64,000 nt of DNA, taken from Pleodorina starrii. Its lineage: Eukaryota > Chlorophyta > Chlorophyceae > Chlamydomonadales > Volvocaceae. This document shows positions 33,949 to 45,900 of the stretch, in pieces. The stretch's first letter is position 1. Each line of letters begins with the position of its first letter. The stretch spans positions 2,082,001 to 2,146,000 of the forward strand of contig BRXU01000014.1 of NCBI GenBank assembly GCA_030267565.1. Reading direction: 5' to 3'. The notes beneath the pieces are model-generated. The model had not been told where the DNA came from and did no database searches. It was given only the letters and a program-made list of their open reading frames with translations. The position numbers were made by a program, and so were the translations under genes.

Positions 33949-36469
33949 GGAAGGGCAGGTGGGGGGGGCGGGGTCAGGCAGGTTATCGAGATGGCGGAGA
34001 TGCGGAACAGGGTGAGCAGCGCGGCCCGAGAGGGGCAGCAGGCGAAGGGAGCAGAGGGGGGGCCACGTAGGCGGCGGGGGTGCGGTAGCGCGAGGGCTAC
34101 AGCGGACGTGTCTCTACGTCCATCCAGCGTCGTGAGGGAGGGAGGGAGGGAGCGAGGGAGGGAGGGAGGGAGCGAGGGAGGGCAGAAAGGTGTTCGGGTT
34201 GGACGTCCTTCTTAGACCGCTCTGTGGGCAGTGTGCATTTGTGGGGATAGGGTAGGGCACGGCAGGGCAGTGGTGGCCGGATGCGGGGACCGGGGAGGGA
34301 ACTTCGGGTTCGGGTTCGGGTCCGGGGGCCTGCCTAAAAGGAATGTGGAATGGGAGGGCTAACTTTACCATGTGGGAATGAAGGCTACTGTCGTACGTTC
34401 AACATTGTCTCATCATTGTTGTTGGCCTTACGGCACCGCGGCCTCGTGAGCGCGACTGCCGTGCGGAGATGGCATGCCTGCTTGACCGCGCTGGCTTGCG
34501 CGATCACCGCAGATAACCTTGGGCTACCCATGCCGCTGCTTATGTCGTTGAGAAGACTTGATACCAGCGGAGGCGGAGGCTCGCAAAGCCCTGGCCGCAG
34601 GGGCTGCCAACGCCACGCTTGGGGCCCGGCTGGCCGCATATGCTCGCGACGACCACTCCAAGCTGCTACAACGCAGCGCACTGGCGACTCCACCCGGTCC
34701 CATAGACAGGCGCGCAGGAGGGCGGGCGGGCGGGCGGGCATGGGTGTGCTGCGCACTGCGGGCTGTGGCCAGCCCCGGTGAAGACACGCCGACGGCCAGT
34801 GCCGGTCGTTGGGGGTTGGCAGTTGGAAAGTTGGGTCGCTGCGCAGCCCTCGGAAAGAGGGACCACCGACATATCACATATGGAACTGCGGCAAAGGACT
34901 TCGTTGGGGACAGCGGGCTTATTCTGCGCCACTGGCAGACGGCTTGGGCGTGTGATTAGGTCCAGGGTTGCAAGCCAAACCAAATGCTCCTGAGAGATCT
35001 GTTTTGGAACCATTCACGGAGGGTCGGACGTTGTCAGGTCTGATGCGGAGCGAGCCAAGAGGCTCGGCAATACGGAAGCAGAGGTTTCAGCCAGTTGCTT
35101 TGCGTGGACGCGGTTTTGGGTGGGTGAGCTTGCAGTTTATTAGCCCACCCCATAGGCTCGGGTTGTGGATGGGTTGGTACGAGGGGGAGTGTGGACGAGG
35201 GTTTCGAGGCGCGGATGATGGACAGAAAAGTGGCGCCAGCGAGCGATACGATGCGATGCGGAGTGTTCAATCCCCCGGGTCCGCATACGGGCGGTTCACT
35301 CGACGCCAGTGCGGACCCACACGAGCCCCCACCTCCCTCCGGCGCATGGCATGTTGAGGGCAGGCCCAGGAGGAGTGCGATCGCGTGCAGCGGCGCTCCG
35401 GGGGCTCCGTAGCGGGCTTCGATAACGGAGTCCAGGAGCTGCCCCTGCGCGACGCGACTTGCGGGTGCGGTTGCACAAGCGGCTTCTGGCGAAACGCCGC
35501 CGCGCCCGAAGATCCACACCGCGCGCTGCCCTGTCCCCCGTATCTTCTCCAGGGTGGTCTACTAAATACCAAGGCACACGGCACGAGGGGCAGACCCCTA
35601 TTATGCCGAGCCATACCTGCCGAACCACACAATCACACACAGTAACGCACAACGCGTCACAAAAGTAGCCTTAAGAACAATCGTACGCCCTCGGGGGGCG
35701 AGCTCAGTTTGTCGCACGGAGAGTCTCCACCAAATACACATACCGGGTTGCTGTCAGCTCTGTCAGAGAAGTTAAGTAGTCGCAGCGTGGGGTCACATCT
35801 TCGTTCGTTGTCTGATCTATTCGCGCGCGCGTGCCTGCCTCCTAACCGGCCCCTCCCTTGATCACTCGCTCGCCTCCCCTTCAGGAATCAGGATGGAACG
35901 CGGCCGCTGCCCGCAGGGCCAGTCCAACCAGTCAACGCCCGCCGCTCATCTGGACATTTGCAGCCTTACCGATTACGGGCCAATACCGGTAATCACTCAT
36001 CCATTGGTTCGGTCGATATGTCACAGAGCACCCCACCCACCACCAGCACCCCATGTCAGCAACGGTGTACGCCCGCCCCTGTCCCCCCTCGCGCTGCCCC
36101 ACCTACCCTGCGATCCCCCTACCGGTAATCCGTTTGCATGCCCACTGCTTTGAAGCCCCCCTAGCTTCGGTTCAGTCATTTGTCGCCTTGCGCATCTCAC
36201 GCTACCTTTCGCCGCCTTCCTGCGGGCCTGGGTCCCACACAACCCAGCCGTGACCAAGCGCAAGCTCAGCCTCCCGGGCAACGCGCCTTCCGACCCAAGC
36301 CACATCCGCGCTTGCCCAATCCTCAGTGCCCCTTCGCCCTTCCGGGCCTCATCCTACACCCCTTCCCCACCCGCCTCATCGCCCTCCCTAACCGCCCATC
36401 ACCTCCCCCGCCATCCTCCCTTCCCCTCCCCCTCCCCTCCCCCTGCGGTATCGTCTTCATTACTCCCCT
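33949..36469. other. Intergenic region between converging genes
   Basis: Contains the 3' UTRs of the GT61 gene (plus) and the dynein gene (minus). A GAGGGAGGGAGGGAGC tract lies at 34134-34182. Two frames look mildly protein-like: plus 34350-34781 (SATAVRRWHACLTALACAIT) and minus 35034-35519. Neither has a recognisable domain or splice partner, so I do not call a gene. Confidence 0.45.
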
Positions 36470-39400
36470 TCAGAACGCCAGGCCCGTGAACAGGGCCACC
36501 CCCCGATTGATCCAGTGGCCCTGCGACTGGTCTGAGGGCAGCTCCAAGTACATGACGAAGTTGGTCGAGTGGCCCGTAGTGGACAGAGTGCCGGCGCGCG
36601 TCAGCGTCTTGTAGACGGGGCAGTCGTAGATGCCCAGCGAGCCGGCGGCGCCGGAGCCAGAGGCGGCGGGGTCTGGCGCGCCGGGCTTCTTGCGGTGCTG
36701 CTCGGGGCGCAGCCAAATGACGGGCATCTCGGTGTACAGCTCCTTGGGCCGCGACTCGGCGATCACGTGGGTCTGGGGGGCGGACGAGGGGGCGAGGAGA
36801 AAAGGAGGAAGGGAGGGGGGGAGGGGTTGACGGGTGGGAAAGTGAGACAATCACGGGGTGGGGCAACAGAGTTGTGCAGCCTGCAGGGGCTGGACTCCGC
36901 GGGTGGATGGAGAGATGTTGTCCTTCAGACGTTGCACGGAACGACACCCATGCCATACCGGTACACGCCCCCCCCGCCCACACGTGAAAAGGCGACCCCT
37001 TCCTCCTCCCCCCTTTCATTAACGAGCACTGGACCAACCTGACAATTGTGACAAAGGAGACTCCTCCCCTCCCCTCCTCTGCCCTGCCCTGGCCTCCCCC
37101 ACCGCTTCGCGCTGCGCCGCTGCGCCGCTCTTTTGCACTGCACTGCACTGCACCCACCTGCGAGTCCCAGCGCGCCCCCTCCATGAACAGGCCGCGGATG
37201 TAGCAGCCGTCCTCGGGACCGCCTGGCAGGCCAGCCTCGTCCAGCTCGTCCATGACCTGCAAGTACGACAGTACGGCAGGGTTGGAATGCGATCTCGGGA
37301 GCAACAACTATTTCACATACAAATTCCAACAGATGCAATATGCTTTCAGATCCTGTCCGACAACGATCCCAGCCGGGCTGCAAGTTCCAATGGCTCTAGG
37401 AGGTTCCTTGCCGGCCTTCTTCTGCCTTGCGTTCCATTGCCTTCCGTACCTGGAAGCCGAACGACACGGTGTCGATGGGGTAGGTGTACTTGCGCGCAAA
37501 GTTCTGCAGGGTGCCCGTCAGGAAGGCCTGCGGGAAGAAGAAGCCGCTGATCCAGTACACGGACGGCGTGCCTCGCGCCACCCAGTTTGAGATGAAGACG
37601 CAGCGCTCCAGCAGATCCACCACCCAGGCGGACAGGGGCTTGAGAGAGGGGTAGGCGCGGGAGGCCCACAGCTCCGGAACCTGGTTGTCGTACATGCTGT
37701 ACGCCACGCCCTCCAGCTCCGGGCTCATGACCACCAGGCCCTGGTGCGCGAAGGAGGGGGAGGAGGAGGACGGGCGGAATGGGGGTTGGTGTGCGATTGG
37801 GATTGGGTTGCGTTGAGCTGCGTTAGGCCGCGGAGGCTCTCAGGCGGAATGTGGGCTGGGCGCTGTAACCCGGGGGAAGAGGGGGTCAGCTGCAAGGCGG
37901 CCGGTGCAACAACCCATCAGCCCCATCCATCACCCCCATTCCAGCCCTTCCACATCCGGGCTTCCTTCACTGTGGTTCCCCTTCCTTAACCCTTCCCTTC
38001 CCGACCCTTCCCACCCCTTTCCCCACCCCCTTCCCTGCCCCGCCCCCCCCCCCCACCTTGAGCGCCTTGATCGTCTCCGTCAGACTCCTCTTCATGACCC
38101 CCAGCAGGTTGTTGTAGCGGATGCACTCCTGCGTCAACACTGTGTTCATGGACTCCTTGTAGGTGGTGGGGTAGGCCGCAATGACCGCCTCCACATCGAA
38201 CTGGGGCGGCAGGCGGGCCAGGATGTCGGAGGCCAGAGAGCCAATCACCGCCTCCTGACTCTGGCCGCCGCCTGAACGGGAGAGGGAGAGAAGGGAGGCG
38301 GAGGAGCGGGAGGTGAATGGAAGGAGGAGGGGGCCGGGAGGTTGCTGGGACACAGCTATGGACAGGGGTGGAGCCAGCCGACACGGGCGTGAAGATGGAG
38401 CGGGGCGGACCCGCCCACCGCCCTTGCCTGCCTTGCCGTGCCTTGCCATGTTTACCCCTGAATCACCGCCGCCCCAGCCCCGCAAAACCGTCCCCTCCCT
38501 CGGCCGGACCGCGCTCACCCGACGCGATGCGCGGCTGCAGCGACAGCACCGTAGCAAACATGTCGTACGTCTCGTTCTGGTCGCACGTGATGTCGGCGTT
38601 CTCGTGCAGCCCGAAGATCTCGGGTCGGGGTACGATGGGGTAGGCACGAAGGAGCTCCAGGTGGTCACGTACTGAGGTGACCACCTCGGGAGGGGAGGCG
38701 TAGGTGCCGCTGGGGCTGAAGGCGTAGCCGGGCTGAGGGCGGAGGGAAGAGCGGGACGAGGAGAGGAAGCGGGAGGGGAGGCGGAGGCGAGAGAAGTTGG
38801 AGGGAAAGCGATGCAAAGGAAAGAAGGAAAGGAAGGGGAAGGGAGAGCTGGGGCGCCCATGCAAGCAAGTACGGTGTCAGCAGGGGGGCAAAAGGAGAAC
38901 AGGGCGGCTTGGGGTTCCTGGAACGCAGTGGCGCCGTCTCCGGTGCCGAATGATGCGTAGTTTCCTCCTTCAAACACCACACCACCGGGCCTCTGGCCCA
39001 TCCCCCATCTCCCAGCTCCCAGCTCACCTGCAGGACTTGAGGGCCGCAAAAGGTGTAGATGAGGTTGTTGATGAGGCGGCGGTCCTTGTCGTCCGTCACG
39101 CGACCGCCGTAGTTGATCTCCGTGAACAAGAAGCGGAGCACCTGGGGGGGGGAGGGAGGGAGGGAGGCAGACAAGATGATGACGACAAGCGGAGTAGGGC
39201 GTATCTTGATGGGCGGGGGAGGGGAACAAAAGAGATTGAGCGGGTGCAAGAGAGCAAGAGAGGCTCCAGGGTGGATGGGTGGGTGAGCAAGCGACAGGCG
39301 AGAGGCGGAGCGACAGCTGGACGGGAGGGAGGCAAGGAGCCACACAACCGGGCAGTGCCGTGCAGAGCAGTGCTCGGCCGAGTGGCCCCGCTGGCTGGCT

Positions 39401-42400
39401 CTAGGCACACTTCCGAGGCTCTCTGGAGCGCCCGCTGACACAACAACAAGGCGGGCAGCAGCAACAAGAGCAACAGCAACAACAACAGCAGCGGCAGCAA
39501 CACGCGCATGCAGGGGGGGGGGGTTACCTTGAATGGGATGACTCGGTACTTGTCCAGATACTCCTGGAGCTGAGCCAGAGACACGTTGAGGTCGCCATCC
39601 GTGAAGTCGTAGCGGATGTTCCAGCCCAGGGGCCCGAACTTGCGCCGGTCCTGAGCAGAGGGACCAGGGGGGAAGGGAAAATGGGGGGGGAGGAAGGGAG
39701 GGGTGAATGCAGAGGCAGGGGCCGGGGGCCGGGGTAGCGCAGGGCGGGCGTGATGCGCGCAGGAGGAGGAGGAGGAGGAGCGAAAGAAGAGCCATGGAGC
39801 GGTGAGGTCGCAACGGAGAAAGGACCGATTGGGGAAAGGCCGGGAGGGGTGGGAGGGAAGGAGGGGTGGGAAGCAATCGCCCCGCTTGACGTCAACGCGT
39901 CCTCTGGACACCAAGCCCCGCCCCGCCCCGCCCCCTTCGTGCAGCCCATCCAAACCCCATCCAAACCCCCGCCCTCGTCCCACTCCACCCCAGCCCAGCC
40001 CCCACCCCGCCCCACCTGGATGACCGCGTGGAACAGACACAGCCCAAACACCAGTCTGCGCCAGTCGTCGGGCTTTGACGATGCGGCCAGGTAGGCGTCC
40101 GTGAGGCGGTTGTACTGGCGCACCAGGTTGCTCTTGAGGCCCTTGGGGGGCTCCAGAGTCATCTTGACGCCGTTCTGTGGACGAGAGGGACGTCCGGAGA
40201 AGGAAAGGGAACAAGGGGGGAGCGGGCGAGGCGGGTGTAAGAAGAGGGGGCGAACAGAGCCGAAAAGGAGGGGAGGGGGGCATCTACGAAGCAGGGGCAC
40301 ACGGGCGTCGGGAGCCCTGGCTTACCTTGGCTTACCGGTAGCTGGGGGGCCGTGGCTGGCCGCCTTACGACGAGCCTGAAGCCTGCCCTGGCCAACTCTT
40401 CCGCCCTTGGCCACTAGCTCCCTCCCCTCCCTCCCTCCCCTGCCCCTCCCCCTCCTGCTTCCTCAGACCTGCAGGATCGCCACGGGGAAGTCCGGACTGG
40501 GCATGGACGTGAGCCACAGCCTGAAGTCCTTGTGCACCCGGTCTGGGGAGATGCCCTCCACGATGCGCTCCAGGGTGGGCATCCAGCTCACAGCCAGGTG
40601 GCAGTTCTGAAGCAGGCAGGGCGGGGGGGGGGGGGTAGGGCGGGCGGGGCGGAGGGTAAGAGGGGCGGAGGGGCGGGGGAAGAGAAGCGGTACGCGGTGA
40701 ACGATTCACGACTTGACCTCCTGGTGGGCTTCCTGTATTTCACACCAACCTCCCGGCGCTCCCCCCCCCTTCCCCCTTCACCCCTTTCTTGCACCGCTCT
40801 CCTGCCAACGCCACTCGCCCTCCCTGCCCTCGCCCCACATCCCCGCATCCCCGCACACCCGCCCGCAGCCCCCCCGCCTCCACACACCTGCAGGCACACC
40901 CAGATGCCCCGCTCCATGCCCGCCTCCAGGAGCCTCTCCGCCTTGGGTCCCTGGCCCTGACCCAGAGACACCTTTTCGAACTTGCGACTGAACTTCATCT
41001 CTTCAGCCAGCTTGAGCAGGTCTGAGGAGGGGGGGGGGGCGGGGGGCCGGGGGGCAGGGGGCGGGAGGCGGGCGAGGTGGTAAGCAGGGAGAGGCGAGGC
41101 GTGTAGGGGCGAGAAAGAGAGGGAGGCAGGGCCGGTCGAAAGCGGCGCCGCGCCCATGCAAACACCCACCGTGTGGTGCCACCCCATCCGGAGTGAGGAG
41201 CTGCAACGGGGCCGAGCCCAGCACGCGCCTGCGGCGCCGGCGCCAGAGCAAGACCCCACCCCCCCCACCACCACCCGGCCAGTCGTTGTCCCCACACGCT
41301 CCGTAACGCTTGTTCGACAGCAGCCCCTTCCCCCACCCGACGCTCGCCAGCCATCGCCCGGTCCCGCCCCCCCCACCCACCAGCCCCCCTCTCCCAATGA
41401 CCAGCCCCCTCATTGTTTCCCACCCACCCACCCACCCAGGCACCCCCAGGCACCCACCCGCCATGGGATCCGCGCCGGGGCTGAGCACAAAGATGAGCGG
41501 CACCGCGGGCGAGCTCTCCTTGTAGCATGTGGACAGGTCGAAGGGCGGCGGCTCGATGAAGCGCTGGCCCAGGTGCTCGCTCACAAACGCCTGCACGGCG
41601 CCCGTCACCTTGTCGGGACGCAGGCACCTGATCAGCGCGTGGGGGGGTGGGGTGGATGGAGGGCGGGGGCAGGGCGGCGGGGCGGGGCGGGGCGGGGTAA
41701 GAATACGAGCCCCAGCGAGGGAACGGAGACGACGGCGGGGAGTGGAGTGAGGACAGGGCAGCGCGGGGGGAGGGGTGGCCAAATCAGGAGGAGAAGAGGG
41801 GAAGACAGAGAGGGGGAGAGTGCGATCCAGTCCAGAGGGGAGGAGGAAGAGGGGAGGTCTGCGCTCGCTCCAGTCGGCGTGATCCAGTCCCGCATAGCCC
41901 GCCTGCGCCTCAGGGCCTGCCTTTACCTTGGCTGGCTGACCGGTCGGGTTGGCCCCCCCCCGGTTTGACCTCCGCCTCGCCGCCCGCCAACCTGATTGGC
42001 CCCATCACCCCCACCCCCACCCCCCCACCCATCACCCGCATCACCCGCATCACCCCCCTAGCCCCCACCCCCCTAGCCCCCCCCCATCACCCCCACCCCC
42101 CAGCCCCACCTGAGGAAGAGCAGCTTTTGGAACGAGTCGAGTTGTTCGTTCCAGGGGTGCTCGAGGGGCATCTCGTGCGCGTCGTTGGAGTCGAAGATGG
42201 CCCGGTAGTGACCCAGGTTGAGCGCAACGTGGTCTGAAAGGGGTGGGAGGGTTATCCACGTATAGGCCGGAGCCGGGGGGGGGGAAGTGTGGGGTTTGGG
42301 GGGGATGGAGGGGGGGGGGCATGAAACCGCAGCGATGGAAGGAGGGGAGGGGCAGGTCATAGGTCAGGGGAAGGGCAGGGGAAGGGCGGGAGGCAGCGCG

Positions 42401-42922
42401 GGTACGTACTGCCGAGAAAGGCGTCTTTGTGGGGGGGCGGGCGGGTGGCGAGGCTTGGTTTGGCGCAGTCCGGCCGCACAGTCAGGTAACTGCACGTTAA
42501 GCCAGCCAGCCAGTCTGCCAGCCAGGCAGGCAGGCAGGCAGGCAGGCCTCATGTATAGCTAGCTGATCAAGCAATGGACGGAGCACCACCAGCCCCCGCC
42601 CTCACCCGCGAAACCCTTGAACTTGGGCAGATTGCTCAGGTTCAGCAGCTCATTCCAGGCCTTGTCCGTCAGCCAGTCGGGGGCGGGGTTGGGCTGCGTG
42701 GGCTCGCTGCTGGTGGGTCCTGCCAGCAGGAAGCGCCACTCGCGGCCGTCGATGTGGCCGCGGTTCTGCCGGATCTTGATGGTCAGCAGCAGTGAGAACA
42801 TCAGCTTGTGCGCCTCGAACAGCGAGCGGCAGATGTTGACGTAGAGCGAGTAGGTGAAGTGCTCGTTGAGCGCCTCGCCTCGGAGCTCAACGGTGGGGGC
42901 CTTGGGGGCCTCCTCAATGCCG
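36470..42922 (-). other. Dynein AAA6 and C-terminal domain exons
   Basis: Thirteen exons, in transcript order: 42606-42922, 42110-42233, 41458-41627, 40888-41021, 40469-40606, 40016-40174, 39528-39650, 39028-39141, 38519-38732, 38057-38271, 37450-37740, 37158-37256 and 36470-36772 (with TGA). Signposts are [72 protein letters not shown], and [15 protein letters not shown] near the end. The last exon carries a Pro/Gly/Ala/Ser-rich insert between the [10 protein letters not shown] and CPVYKT motifs. Confidence 0.95.
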
Positions 42923-45900
42923 CTGTGGGCGGGGGGGGGGGCGGGGGGGGGGGCAGGTGGGCATTTAAGGCCAGTGTGTGTATTGAGTGGGTATTGAGTG
43001 TGCGCGTGTGGAGAAAGGGGAGGTCAGATGAGTGAGGAGGCAGCAGGGCAGGGCGAGGTGAGCAAAGGCAGGCTTGCAATCAGGACTGACTGCCGAGTAC
43101 GGTACTGCCGTTCAGGAGAGTGCAGCCCATCGCATTCCAGGCCCCCCCCCTCCCCCAACCTTCGGCGGCTTGACCACCACCACCGGCACCCGCCTCACCC
43201 CCCTCTCCGCCTCTGGGCCCCGGCGCTCCCCCGGATTCTTCCCTTCCCCCCTCCCTCCCTCCCTCCCTCCCTCCCTCCCTCCCTCCCTCCCTCCCTCCCT
43301 CCCTCCCCCCCTCCCTCCCTCCCTCCCCCCCTCCCCCCCTCCCTCCACCCTCCCGCCACCCTCCCTCCCCCCCTCCCCCTCCCCCCTCCCCCTCCCCCCT
43401 CCCCCCACCGTATGAACAGCGATATGAACCATGTGAGGCTGTACTGGTACATGGGGTCCACCAGAGCCAGGTCGCTGATGGCGAAGAACAGCAGTGAGGC
43501 GCGCAGGGCCACGGGGCGGTACAGCTCGCGGGTCTCGTCGATCTCCCGCTCGGTGGCCTCGGCCTCAGACACCTTGGCGGCGATCTCGTTGGAGGTCACC
43601 TGCAGGGGGGGGAGGGGGTGGCGGGGGGGGGGTTGAGAGGTAAAAAGAAGATACCGCAGCGAAGGGACGAAGACGGCGGTAGCGAACGGACCCGAGGGGA
43701 GTTGATTTGCAAAGGGGGCTGTAAAGAGTGTGAAGTGCGGGGCAGGGGTGTGAGTTACAGGGTGAGCGTGTACTGCAGGGTGAGAGAGAGCGTATTTGCA
43801 ATCCTGGGTGGTGCGGGGCCGGAGGGAGGGATCGCGATATGAGGCGAATGACCTAGGGTCCCATCCCCTCCTCACCCCCACGCCCCCCCCACCCCCCACC
43901 CCACACCACCCACCCCCCACACCCCCTCCCCCTCCACCCCCCCCCGGTACCTTGGACTGCGCCAGTGTGTTGATGAGCTCCTCGTCGTCCAGAATGTTGC
44001 CACTGGACGCGGAGAGCAGCGCCAGGATGCGGTCCTCTATGTCGGACAGCTCCTTCTTCATCTTGGCGTTACTGACCACCAACTGGGACTTGAGGTTGGC
44101 CAGGTCGGGGCGCTCCTGGGTCACCACGGTGCCGAGCAGCTGGTCCTCGAGGCCCTGGGGGGGGTTGGGGGTTGGGGGTTGGGGGTTGGGGGGGGGGTGG
44201 GGGGGGTGGGTCGGTGGGAAGGGGATTGGAAGGAGGGTGGCGGGACAACGATCCAGGACAGTTTAGGATTTGTTTTTTTTTTAAATCTATGAATCTAAGA
44301 ATTATTTTTTTAAAATTTATTAAAATCTAAAAATTATACATGAATGCACTGCACGCGCCAGGCGACCGACGCCCGGGCCGCGGCACATCGGTCTGCACCC
44401 ATCCCCCAGCAGCCGACTCAGCCCCAGCTGCCCAGTTTGCTCCCTCCCCCTTCCCCCGTCTCCCGTCCACTCATTTCACTCACCCATCCACCCACCACTC
44501 CGGGCCCTATCCCTATCCCCTTACCCGCCCCACCCCCGACCCATACCCCGATGGAAGGCCATCCCACCACCCCACCCCACCACCCCACCTCGGGTGTGAC
44601 GAAGAAGTTGAGCAGCGAGACCTTGACCGACACCTCGGGCGCGTAGTGCGGGTTTCGGAGCTTGGTGGTCATGTAGAAGCGGAAGTCGGGGTGGTAGGGG
44701 ATGATGTTGTCGCCGATCTTGATCACCTCACTGCCGCCCTGCTTGAACGTCTGCTTCAGCAGCAGAGGCTCCAGAGCCGCATCCAGGGCCTCGCCGATGT
44801 TCTCCAGCAGCACTGCAAAGGGCGGGGGTGGGGGTGGGGGTGGAGGTTGGGGGTGGGGGTGGGGGTTATCCACGTATAGGGGGTGGGGGGTGGGGTTGGG
44901 GTTGGGGGCCCCCGAGGGCGGAAGGAGGCCGACATGCGGCACCAGGGCAGGAGAGGCGGGGTGGGGGGTTGGGGGATGTGGGGGTGGGGGAGGGGCAACA
45001 GAGGAGTGGCTGCGACGACGGGCAGCGGGAGGGGACGAGGGGTGAATAGTAGAGTAAAGCAAAGCAGGCTGGAGAAGAGAGAGCGGTCCGAAGATTAGGC
45101 ATACCGGCAGGCTGACGCACTGACAGGCTGACCCCAACGCCTCTTTAACCCCCCCGCCTCCCCCACGCCTCTTCCCCCCCCCCCCCACACACACACACCC
45201 ACACACGCGCCCATACGCACCCGCTCTCCCAAAGCGCACTCCGTTCTCCAGCGTGCGCAGAAAGTCCCTGTCCGACAGCTTGATGACATCCAGTCCGCTG
45301 TCCCGCTCCATGTTCTTGATCCACTTGTTGGCCTGGCCCTGAGGGTCGATCATCAGCGGCCAGCGCCGCGCCTTGGACACGATGATGCCGTTCTCCACAG
45401 ACAGCGTGTCGGTGGGCAGACCGGCGATGGTCCAGGAGCGGACCTTGACAGGGTCCTGCAAGGCAGGGCGGGGCAATAATAAGGACGACACACCGGTGGG
45501 AGGGGCGTAGGGGCTAGGGGGCTTATCCACGCATAGGCCGGAGCATATAGCCCGTGAACGGTGCAAGACAGGCAGGCAAAGGCAGGCAGGAGGGAGCGGC
45601 GGGGGAGGACAAGACAAGTGAACAACACGATCGCCGCCGCGGCTACCTGGCTGCGCCGCGCCTTCTCAACAACAGCCCCTCCCTTTCCCCCCTTCAGGCT
45701 GCCACGTTGCCCCGCCTGCCTCCCTCCCAGGTCCCAGCCCCTGCACTCGCCTGCAGGGTGGTGAGCAGCGATGCGTTGGGTGTCCCCGGCACCCCCGCCT
45801 CCCGCAGGAAGCCGCTCCACTCGGTCACCAGCGCGGCGCGGTACAGCGGCGTGAAGGGCCCCGAGTAGGCGATGGTGGCGGCGGAGATGACCACATCACC

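Noticed and set aside
34350..34781. 143-codon plus-strand ORF with helical stretches
   Set aside because: No family, no partner exon, and an overlapping minus-strand frame of similar quality.
44158..44212. GGGGTT-type run resembling a telomeric repeat
   Set aside because: Short, irregular and intronic. Volvocine telomeres are TTTTAGGG-type. Treated as a G-rich simple repeat.
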